Shown here one piece after another: positions 25,140 to 34,900 of a stretch of 64,000 bases of DNA; position 1 is the first letter of the stretch, and each line of letters starts with the position of its first letter. Made by a program: the position numbers and the translations under genes. The notes below the pieces were generated by a model. It was not told the origin of the DNA, did no database searches, and saw nothing but the letters and a program-made list of their open reading frames with translations. Origin of the DNA: Coriaria nepalensis (taxonomy: Eukaryota > Streptophyta > Magnoliopsida > Cucurbitales > Coriariaceae). Where the stretch lies: positions 6,517,501-6,581,500 of the forward strand of contig CP114497.1 in assembly GCA_027186245.1 (NCBI GenBank). Direction: 5' to 3'.

Positions 25140-25845
25140 GAGGGGCTTTTGATAAAGGGGTTTTGGGAAGAATGGAAGTGAAGTAAATGAGGATTAGATT
25201 CATTGCATGCTTGAGTTTGTTTTTATGATTCAGTTCACCATTTTACCTTTCAAGTGCTTGTTAAGGGATAACATTTTAAGTTTGGGATGACATCTCTGTA
25301 AAAACATTTTCGGTTATTTCTTTTGAAGATACATTTTAAGTTTGGGATGATTTGATAAATGGATAAGTTTGAGATAATTTTTTACGCGATATTTAAAGAT
25401 GATATTTGTTTGTTATATATATTTATTTATATTTATTTATGCATTAAAAAAAATATATATATATATATATTGAAATTATGAGTCAAATAACTTAATTTAA
25501 TGAGAACTTTTTTTTTTCTTTTGCATTTTTTTTTTACATTATTTTTCATTCTGTAGATTTATTCCTCCTTTTGATTATTTGTTATTTTTTTATGGATCCT
25601 TCTTCAAATCATTTATCTACGTTCACTTTATTGGATTATTCAATAAATATTGCATCAGTACTTTACTCTTAACTCGTTTTTTGTTATATTTCATAATGCA
25701 TACTAATCATTCTTCAAAAAACGTTGAATCATTTTTTGTTATCTTTTATCGGTTTTTTTTTTCTCTTCATTTTAATGTGTAAACAAGCTGAAATTTCTAG
25801 ATTTATAGATCTTTTGAGCTCACAATGGAGTTAGAACACAAGTAC
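25140..25845. other. PTAC6 upstream region, AT-rich
   Basis: This should contain the PTAC6 promoter, but I see no clear TATA box in the first 100 bases. ACATTTTAAGTTTGGGATGA occurs twice (near 25270 and 25330). An alternating AT run lies at 25452-25470. T-rich tracts follow. No gene is visible. Confidence 0.5.
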
Positions 25846-26416
25846 CTATTGATAAATCAACGTTACAAAAGTAATTACCCATTAATATCAACGGTTCTAG
25901 TTGTTTCTAACTTGTTGATGTCAACGGGTTAAAAATAACTGAAACTATTGATATCAATGAGTCGATTTTATCTAGACGGTTGATGTCAATGAATCGGTTG
26001 TTTGGACAATTGATATCAACGTGTCAGTTGTTTCTCACCCGTTGACATCAATGAGTTAGTTACATTTGGACTATTGATGTCAATAAATCAATTGTTTCTG
26101 GATTGTTAATATCAACGTATCAGTTGTTTCTGATCCATTGACATCAATGAGTCAGAAAACTTACCCATTCAAGTCAACAGTTCAAAATATTATGGACCGT
26201 TGATATCAACAGGACATATAACTTACCTTAAATAGTCTCGGACCTCAAAAATCGATAGCTCGATGGGTAGTTAGATCTCCCATCGAACTATTGGTTTTGG
26301 AAGTTAGAGACTTAAATTGATGGCTCAATGAGATTGTTGATATATCGATGGTCATAAAATACTTTACCCGTTGATGTCAATAGTTTAGTTTTATCGGACC
26401 CATTGATATAAACAGT
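25846..26416. repeat. Degenerate 32-bp minisatellite with palindromic core
   Basis: A core of the form RTTGATATCAAY recurs about every 32 bases. Copies begin near 25882, 25914, 25947, 25980, 26009, 26040, 26072, 26106, 26138 and 26199, with weaker copies to 26402. Copies starting GTTG and ATTG tend to alternate, suggesting a two-unit repeat of about 65 bp. The linkers often contain GTTGTTTCTG. Several cores are perfect palindromes (GTTGATATCAAC). It is non-coding. Confidence 0.85.
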
Positions 26417-27430
26417 TGACTTGTTGTGCTCTAAGGGCATGTTGTTTATGACGTTTTGATATATCAATGTGTCATTTGTTTATGGTATGTTAGTATAATT
26501 AAGATATTGATTTAGAATTATTTTTCTTTTTCGGGAATAGACTTTCCTGGAATATTTATAGACTTATACTATGATAAGGAATGGAACAAGGATGATACCA
26601 ACTTAAAGTATTGGTGGTGCCCGAAGGACTCAACGGTACTGATAGGTGATGTGGTTGAAACTAATGTAAGCTGTAATGAACTGTTGGATGTCGTCTATGA
26701 AACCATCGAAGTTGATTCAATGAAGTTGGTTTGGAACTATCATACAAGTCGACATCATTTTTATATGAGTGTCCTATCTTTATAAAGAAGGATTTTGACG
26801 TGAAGCCATACTTAGTCCACTCACGTTCTAGTGCAATTAGATCTCCATTATATGTGAGGTTGATTCCTAAGTAGTATAATAAGGATTGTATTATAAACTT
26901 AGCAATATAAGTTAAAACAGAAAAGACGTGAGCTTTCCTAACTCACCCTTTTTCTATCTAATATGTGAAGATAAACTTAGATGAATAAATATCTGATATA
27001 GGTATGCCAACCACCACATATAGAAAGTCAAGAAGTGATTACTAGTAGCTATTAAAGTAGGAAATACTATTCCTTTTAAGTTCCAGTATCGTGCTGGTTA
27101 ACAAATTCTTGAACAATTAGTTAGTTCCTAAGAAAAAAAATTGAGTAAAGTTCATAATCCCTTTCTTCTTCCATAATCTGGAATCGTAGAAAATGAAGGT
27201 GAAGATTTTGACACGAAGACCAACACCATTTTATGGTTACTTCTGGTAAGGTCTTTCTATTTAAAAATCTTGAATATTTGTTAGTTTTTGGATGATAGAT
27301 CGAGGATAAGGGGAAAATCTGTAAAGTATAAGATGTCAAGATGAAATTGAGGTTTATGATCTTATTTAGTTAGCAAGGTCCTGAAAATGTTAAGGTTTAA
27401 GTGCAGAGTCGAAGTACTCAAGATCTTAAA
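26417..27430. other. Intergenic, nothing recognised
   Basis: This stretch has a slightly higher complexity than its flanks but only short open frames in both strands and no family resemblance. Words such as GATGGCTCAATG near 26310-26350 echo the satellites on both sides. Confidence 0.45.
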
Positions 27431-27671
27431 ATTTTGTAAAGGGTCGACGGGTCGAGGCTTCAATATATTGAGGGGACGCTCTCAGTATAAGAAATTAACC
27501 TAAAATCGAGAACTTAGTCATGTTTCAGTCTTCCTAGACCGAGATCTCGGTCTAGACTAGGAATCCAAACCGAAAGACCTTATCTTTGATCTCAATCAAG
27601 GAAAGAAGAGAAGAGCTTGGCTTAGATTGGGAATCCAGACTAAAAGACATTATAGTAAATCTCGGTATGGA

Positions 27672-27806
27672 AAGGAAAGTAGGAAACCTCAGTCTGGGAA
27701 GGAAAATAGAAAACCTCGGTCTATGAAGGAAAATATGAAACCTCGATTTTGGAAGGAAAGTAGGGAACCTCAGTCTATGAAAGAAAGTAGGAAACCTTGG
27801 TCTGGG
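27672..27806. repeat. Five tandem 27-bp repeats with an open frame
   Basis: The unit AAGGAAAGTAGGAAACCTCA followed by GTCTGGG is repeated five times with substitutions. It reads through as a nine-residue repeat (KESRKPQSG and variants) inside a plus-strand open frame of 85 codons at 27627-27884. The frame has no recognised domain, and a 27-bp unit keeps any frame open by chance, so I do not call a gene. Confidence 0.85.
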
Positions 27807-27879
27807 AAAAAAAACACTAGCTTTAGGAAGAGTATTCGATCCGAAAGTGCTTTTGACATATTGCGTACGGGTCGACCGG

Positions 27880-28190
27880 GTTGATGGCTCAACGCCTCGA
27901 CGCTCTCGATGCCTTAAAAATAAATGAATAAGTCTACAAGGTCAAATGGTCGATGGTCAATGGCTCGACGCTTCAATTACACCCGATGCCTTCGACATAT
28001 TCGAATAAGTATAAAGGGTCAGTCAATGGTTGATCGCTCGACACCTCAATTACACTCGATGCCTTAGACATATAAAATAGGTATAAAGAGTTGAAGGGTC
28101 TATGGTCAACGGCTCGACGGCTCGACGCCTCGATTACACTCGATGCCTTAAATATGCAAAATACCACCTAGGGTCGACGGGGTCAACGGG
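27880..28190. repeat. Satellite-like array with units of about 72-84 bp
   Basis: CYCGATGCCTTA occurs at about 27905, 27982, 28055 and 28139. Each copy is preceded by GGCTCGACGCCTCAATTACA-like sequence and followed by an ATA-rich linker and GGGTC. The copies are diverged. Related GGGTCGACGGGTCGAGGC words lie at about 27438. Confidence 0.8.
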
Positions 28191-28200
28191 TCAATGAATT

Positions 28201-29773
28201 TATAGGGTAAGAACTGCTATAACAGCAGTAGGATTCTAAATTAAGTTACCTAAAGTTAGGATTCGAACTCGAAAGAGAGATTTGAGCGTGGTTTAGCAAT
28301 TTTAGAAAATTGAATTTGCCTTGGACATCCTTATTGATTGTGTGTCCAATTTTTTTTTTTTTTTGCATGTTTTAATGTCTAGAACCATTGGAAGAGCATC
28401 TTTCCACTTCATTTGAAGTTTGAACTAAGTAGGAGCCAATAGAAGCTAAAAGGTAAGTGATAATTACAACTTGCTAGTTTTTAATGGTTTTGAGTATGCT
28501 AAAAAGTGTTTATGTGAATTAATGATTTTTCATAGCTGTTACATTACCTACTATTTTTCTAACATGTTGTGTTTACTGCATTATGAAAATGTTTTAATTG
28601 AATTAAGAATCACATGAGTGTATGCCTTATATATGGCATGTGATGTTTTATTTAGATTGAAGTGCATGAAGTTTGATTTATGAGTCCTACACTTGTCTGA
28701 TGTTATGGAAATGAAATAGATTCACTAATTTTGTTTTGATGATGTTGCTATTTTGCAAAACAAGCATGAGTATGTTCAAGGTATGTTTAAGAAATGAAGA
28801 GCCAATGATATGCTAAGATATTTTAGATGAAAATATGCGAATCTACACGGTTTATGCAAGAGAATGAAACTCTTTAAAAAGAGTTGAAATACAGTTATTA
28901 CTGCATTATACAGTATGTTTTAATGTTGTTTGAAAAAAATACGTTTTGATTTAAGGATGCCTTAATGCTGGTTTGAGTGTACAAATGATTTTTAATGATG
29001 TTTTATACAAAGATAGATTTGAACTACCGTTTTATACTGCTTTCTACAGTATGCGGTTTGAATTAGAGTCTTATACAATTTGAATACTTTGCTTTATGAC
29101 TAATTCATATTGTCAATTTTCAATTTTAGATCAAAAATAAAATTATAATTTCATTATATATATTTTTTAACTTACAAATTTGTTTTTTTTAATTTATGAT
29201 TTTATGTTTTACGATTTCTTTAGATTATAAAAAATTAGGGCTTCCTAAAAAAAAAAAGTTTTTTCTTATTTTTCTCAAACTTTGTTTTAAGAGAAGAATT
29301 TATAAATTTATATTGAATATTGAATTTATTATAAAATGAGTATATTTAGGAAGTTTGGTTGTAAAATCTACCTAACACGTGGTACGCTATAAGAAATTTA
29401 AAGTAGACACATGGTAGAGTAACATATTTTTTTCTTTTCTTTTTTAAAGCAAAGATTAGGGTAAGTTTGGTTCTAAATTACACATTTATTGTTGAATTTA
29501 TTATAGAATAAAGATATTTTAGAAAGTTTAGTTCTAAATTATAAAATTATGATATTTTATAAAATTTGGTTCTAAAGTTTCCACATGACATGCTAGAGGA
29601 GATTGAAAATTCATATGCGGCAATTTTGTGCCTAAAATTAACTTTTATTATATATATATACTACTAGTTTACTTAACCCATGCGATGCACGATAATATTT
29701 TTCAATGGTTTATAGATTAAAAATAACATATATAAATTACACATTCCTTACACATGCTTTTAAATTACACGTT
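28201..29773. other. AT-rich intergenic with repeated phrases
   Basis: No gene is visible. TRCTGCWTTMTACAGTATG-like phrases occur near 28900 and 29035. From 29340 a phrase of the form AGTTTGGTTCTAAA recurs (29350, 29465, 29560) together with words around CACRTGG. These recur again at 31205 and 31385, beyond the intervening MITE. Confidence 0.5.
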
Positions 29774-30482
29774 TCATAAAGTAAGACTATATCAAGACTG
29801 ATGAATTCATTATTTGTTTTGAGATTAAAAATAAATCAAATTATTGTAATTCTTACTTTTATTCACTAATCTTCATTTTGATCATGAAGATCACAAACTT
29901 CCACCATATTAGAAAGTAATAGTATTTGAAGTATGGATATTCTATTAAGAGATACAAGATTGAAATATGGGAGAGAATGATAATATATATATATATATAG
30001 GAGAGGTAAAAAGCTAAAAGTGAGATGAGAAAAAAAAATGGCAGTACTTATTTATAAATGATTTTTTTAAAGCTAATTTTTGTATAAAAAAATAAATAGA
30101 TCATCAATGCAATCTACAATTATTTTATAGTTAAATTAGATAGTATGGTTACATTTTCATCAAATAGAATCATATCGAGATTGATAAACTCATTATCTGT
30201 TTTGAAGTTAAAAACATCACAAATTTTTATAATTCTCACTTTTATTCGTCAATCTTCATTTGATCATATAGATTACTAATATAATTATCACTTTAACTTT
30301 TTGTCATACTTTGTCTTTCCACCATATTGGAAAGTAATAATATTTGAAATATAAAGATTCTATAAAGAGAGGCAAGTTTGAAGTGTGGAAGAGATATAAA
30401 ATTAAAATATATACAGGTGAGATAAAGACTTAAGAGTGATATGAGGAAAAAATAGGAGTGGAGTACTTATTTATATATGAGA
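29774..30482. repeat. Diverged direct duplication of about 300 bp
   Basis: Copy 1 (about 29774-30062) and copy 2 (about 30158-30482) share the order CATATCRAGAYTGATRAA, a CTTTTATTCRYYAATCTTCA block, CCACCATATTRGAAAGTAAT, AGAGATATA and AGTACTTATTTATA. Copy 2 has an extra insert of about 40 bases. Both are non-coding. Just before copy 1 is ACCCATGCGATGCACG (29679-29694), a phrase I have seen in plant repeats but cannot assign. Confidence 0.75.
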
Positions 30483-30551
30483 TTTTATTTTTCTTTTTTT
30501 GCTAATATTTTTCAACTTCAAAAATTATTATAGCGAATATGTACTTTATGT

Positions 30552-31050
30552 TAGGCTAAATTAATATTTTTGTATCTAAAATTTAATTGTTTGTTCATTT
30601 TTATCCCTGAATTTTTAAATTGTTCAATTTCGTCCTTAATATTTTTAAAATATTTCATTTTTATTCTTAAAGTCAAATTTATACGCGTAAAATTGAAAAA
30701 TAAATTCTAAAGTTCCATAAATACTAAAATTGACACGTAATGCATTAAAAATATCAACATCATTAAAATAATTATTGAAGTGGTTGTTATTGAGGTTTAA
30801 GGTTACAAAAAATGAAAAATAATGGTAAGAAAAAAGAAATTCAATTAAAAATATGAATTGATTTACACAAGAAAAATTAGTTTTAAATATATCAATGTTG
30901 TTTAGATGATATGAAGTGTTTTAATTTTGGTAGTATGATCCAAAGGATAATGTAATATTTTAAGAATATTAAGGATAAAATTAAATTGTTTAAGAGTTGA
31001 AAATAAATAAATAATGAAAGTTTAAGGATGAAAATGATAATTTAACTTTT
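30552..31050. mobile_element. MITE-like element with long inverted repeats
   Basis: The first 100 bases (to about 30655) are repeated in inverted form at about 30948-31045. Shared words, comparing the left end with the reverse complement of the right, include TAAATTA, TTTTTATCC/TTTTCATCC, AATTGTT/AATTTAA and CCTTAATATTYTTAAAATAT. The interior is AT-rich and non-coding. Length near 500 bp and long terminal inverted repeats suggest a Mutator-like or foldback MITE. I could not fix a target duplication. Confidence 0.55.
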
Positions 31051-31548
31051 AAGGATAATGATAATTCAAAAATTATTAGAGGATTATAGATATTATGTAA
31101 TTTATATAAATAAATTACATAAATTTATGATATTATTAAGACTAAAATTATGATTAGATTTAATTATAATGTTAAAAAATTTAGTATGAAATAAAAGTAT
31201 TTTTTTTAAAGTTTGGCTATAAAAGTGTCATGTGGTGTATAAGAAGTTGAAAATATACATATAGCATAATTTTGTATTTAAATTTAATTTTTATATGATA
31301 TTATATATTATTTATAATCTTATTAAAATTAAAATTATGATAAAATATTATTATAAAATATGAAAAAAAATATTTTAAAAAAATTTACTATAAAAATACC
31401 ATAAAATATATATAGGAAGTTGAAAATGCTAGGGTTTTGTGAACATCTAAATAATCGAATCTCGATATAATACTGGAGGTGTATAGGTTTGTAGAATACT
31501 GGAGGAGCCCGTTCCAAGTTTCCAACAAAGATAGGTTTTTACTGATCC
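31051..31548. other. AT-rich spacer upstream of ubinuclein
   Basis: Two more copies of the AAGTTTGGCTATAAA..GTCATGTGG phrase family seen near 29.3-29.6 kb lie here (31205, 31385), followed by GAAGTTGAAAAT. No gene is seen. Confidence 0.5.
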
Positions 31549-31987
31549 GTTATGGGCTACTTGGGCCCATATGGTGTAGCCTCAAAACTAGGGCATGGGC
31601 GGCAAATAGTTCGGTTCGCCCCTTTTGAAAACAACAACAAACAGCGTTACGTCGCGGTTGCGTACCGAGAAAGGCAAATTCAAATTCGGGTCCGGATCCA
31701 AATTAACGATATACCCGTTCGTCGCATATTCTCCCTCTTCCCTCCCTCACCCCTCTCCCCTCTCCCCTCTCCCCTCAGTTTCTTGGAAAAAGAGACAGTT
31801 CGGTTTCTATCCAGGAAAACAAATTCTTGCCCCATATTGACAGTTTCTCTCTCAAGGAATTTAGCTCGTCTTTTTCTTCTAGGGTTTTAGTCCCTTCCTA
31901 TTGTGTGCATGACTCTCTAATTGCTCCTCGGTTATCCAGTTCTCGATCCGGCAACCCTAAATCTCTTCGTCTTTGGTTGCTAATTCT
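31549..31987 (+). promoter_or_regulatory. Ubinuclein promoter and leader
   Basis: TGGGCT (31552-31557) and TGGGCCCAT (31562-31570) fit plant site II/TGGGCY elements, typical of constitutively expressed genes. A pyrimidine microsatellite of CCCCTCT repeats (31750-31777) resembles plant Y-patch core-promoter sequence or the early leader. No TATA box is evident. An open frame of 112 codons (31552-31890) ends before the main start at 31988 and is probably promoter sequence rather than a translated upstream frame. Confidence 0.45.
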
Positions 31988-34900
31988 ATGGAGGAAGATA
32001 AATGCGCTGGTGGAGTTGGAGAGTCTTCCAGGGTTTCGTCAAAGTTCGTCAAATCCGGTGACCGGCAAATGTTCACGGTGGAACTCCGACCAGGTGAGAC
32101 GACCATAGTCTCATGGAAGAAGCTGGTTAAAGATGCCAACAAGGTCAATGGCCTATCATCATCATCTTCTGTGCCTGAACCTCCTGCCAATGCTCACCCT
32201 GCTCTCGAGTCTCGAATCGCTCCGGTAAGACCCTTCAATATCTGTTGTTTTGTATGTTTGTGAAAAGTGCATAAGATTATAATCGGGATGAACCATGGAA
32301 GCTGCGATTTATGTGCCTTGATTTTATTTTGTGCCGTACTCACTTCAGTTTATCGTTGTTTAGGCCGGTTAGGGGTCATAGTGTCTCACCATCACCATTG
32401 CGACTCTTAAAACTTCTGCAATTGCTGTACCCCTTATTACTTACTTATGTTTCGGTTGTAGGGACAACCAACAGAAAATGAAGGCAAAGATGAAGCTGGG
32501 CCAAATCGATTTAGTGCTGTTATTGAAAAAATCGAAAGACTGTACATGGTATGAATTTCCATGTGTGCTTACTCGTACTTTTCTTATTGCTTGCCCCTTT
32601 CTCTGGGTTTTGAAATTCATTTTTAAAAGAAAAATAAATCAAATTAAAGAATCAAGCACGTTAAGCTAGAAATAATTTGTTTTAGGGTAAGGATAGTAGT
32701 GATGAGGAAGATCCATCTCCTGATGATGATCAATATGATACGGAGGACTCTTTCATCGATGATGCTGAGCTGGTTGGTATCTTCAACTTCGTTGCTTTGT
32801 TTTTCTTTCTATGTTTTCCCTTGTTGTGTGCCTAGGGGATCGAATCCTTGCTCTTACATGGAGTTATTCACCTGTATCTGTATGCATTTTGGAAATGCTC
32901 ATTGATTGACTGCATTGCAGGATGAATACTTTGAAGTTGATAACTCAGCCATAAAACATGATGGGTTCTTCGTGAATCGAGGAAAGTTGGAGCGAATGTA
33001 AGTATAGTTACACTATTATTTTGACATCTTACGTCTCGCTTAAGATCACATTACTTAAATTGTCTGTTCCTTTCGTGTTTGAAGTTGGAATAAAGGGTCA
33101 CTAAATGTTCTTTTCAATTTTATATTTGTAGTTATCCATTAGCTTATATATTTTTATTATTTAGAGTTTGCATGACCCTTTGTCCTCAGACCCTGCCAAA
33201 TTGCTTCAATATAAAATTTGAAACCTTGACCTAAGGGCTTGGTACTGATTTCTTTTAGATATTTTATTTTTAATGATGGAAATTCTAAATTCTGCTCTGA
33301 TTTCATGTTTTCCATTTTGCGAAGGAGCGAAACTTCTGTATTACCTGATCAACAACTTAAGAAAAAACGCAGAAAAGATCTGGCCAAGGGTCATGCTGAC
33401 AATGTTGATGGCCGTTCGTCAAGTAAGCTTGTAAAGGTAGGGAAGACAGTGGGTGGAAAGACTACACCATTGATTGAGAACAACGTCTTTAATCCTCCTC
33501 AAAATACAGGGACCACAACTGAAAATTTTGGAGAAGTAAAACTGCAGAGTCAACCTCATGCTTCTGGACTTGGTTCCAAAAAGAAATCTTTGGAGACAAA
33601 AATGACCTTGGATCCTTCTCCATCATTGAAAGTTAATAATGGTGATACTTCATTGTCTCTGCCACAAGCTGATTATATCGATCAGGCATCTGTTGTCTTC
33701 CCTAAGAATGTTAGCAGCAAACCAAAGGAGTCAATTATACCCCCTGATAATTTGCATCATAAATTTCACGATAGAAGTGGTTATGTTCCATCCAAACCTC
33801 AATTTGGGAGATCTTTGAATAATTTAGATCAGACAGAACCATCATCTCAGTTGAAAGAGAAAAATGGAATCTGCGAATTACCTGACATGAATCTACCAGC
33901 TGTCAAGTATTCCACACAAGCTGCAGTAAGTGTTTTTTGTTTTATGTTCTCAGAAAATGCAAAGTCTCACATTTCCTTCACAGGAAATCAGGAATTCTTT
34001 TGTTGTAGCCTATGGTTGATGGCTAGTTTTAACTTTTAATAAGTATTCTTAATTGATCCTGAATATGTAGTTATTGGAGCTATGATCTGGCTTTCTGAAA
34101 TTTTTTCTAAATTTGGAAAATGACTTACTAGCTGCAATCTAAATAAGAAGAATGTTACTTTTATTCTAATTTTACAGGGTGTAAGCTTTGTGCGCGTGCG
34201 TGTGTGTTTATGGTCTATTATTATCAGAACGTGTACTCCTCACTATAGAAAGATGGCCTGAGTCCTTAATTGGGAAGTCTAGATAGGATGGGCCAAGTTG
34301 GAGTGATGGGAGAGGACTGCATATGATTGATATCTAATGCAATCATGTGTTGAGTACCTTATTGCTTTGGGAGGATAGCAGTGTCATTGAGTTGTGTCTT
34401 ATAGCTGTGATAATTATTTCTAAATCTCTGTGACTACTTACAGGAAGGTTAGTTGGTGTTGTGATGGATTTGAATCAGTTTTGTGCTTGCTTATGGTGTC
34501 TTATGGATTTGAATCAGTTAGTTATCAATCTTTGACAGATAAAGTTATTCAAATACTAGTTACTTGATACTTTACTGTCTTCTGCATTTTATTCTTAACA
34601 TAGGATATTGAACTGTGCTAGTTACATTTTGTGTCCATCATAGCTTTGATTTATCATCATGCAGAAAACTTCACACGTGCATAGAAAGGATGGTTCCGTT
34701 GTCAGGTCAAAGAGTTCCATTCTAGAAAATGCTATTAGGGACCTGGAAAGGATGGTAGCTGAATGTAAGTGCCTAAATTCTTGAGATTGCGTCACTTGGA
34801 AATAAAATTCTGAGACTTTCCTTGACACTAAATTATTATTTTTTTGGGTTTGCATTTAAAAAAAATTACAGGTAGACCACCAGCTATGGAAAATCACGAG

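Noticed and set aside
32834..32856. GGATCGAATCC phrase resembling a tRNA T-arm
   Set aside because: No acceptor, D or anticodon arms can be placed around it; it lies in a ubinuclein intron.
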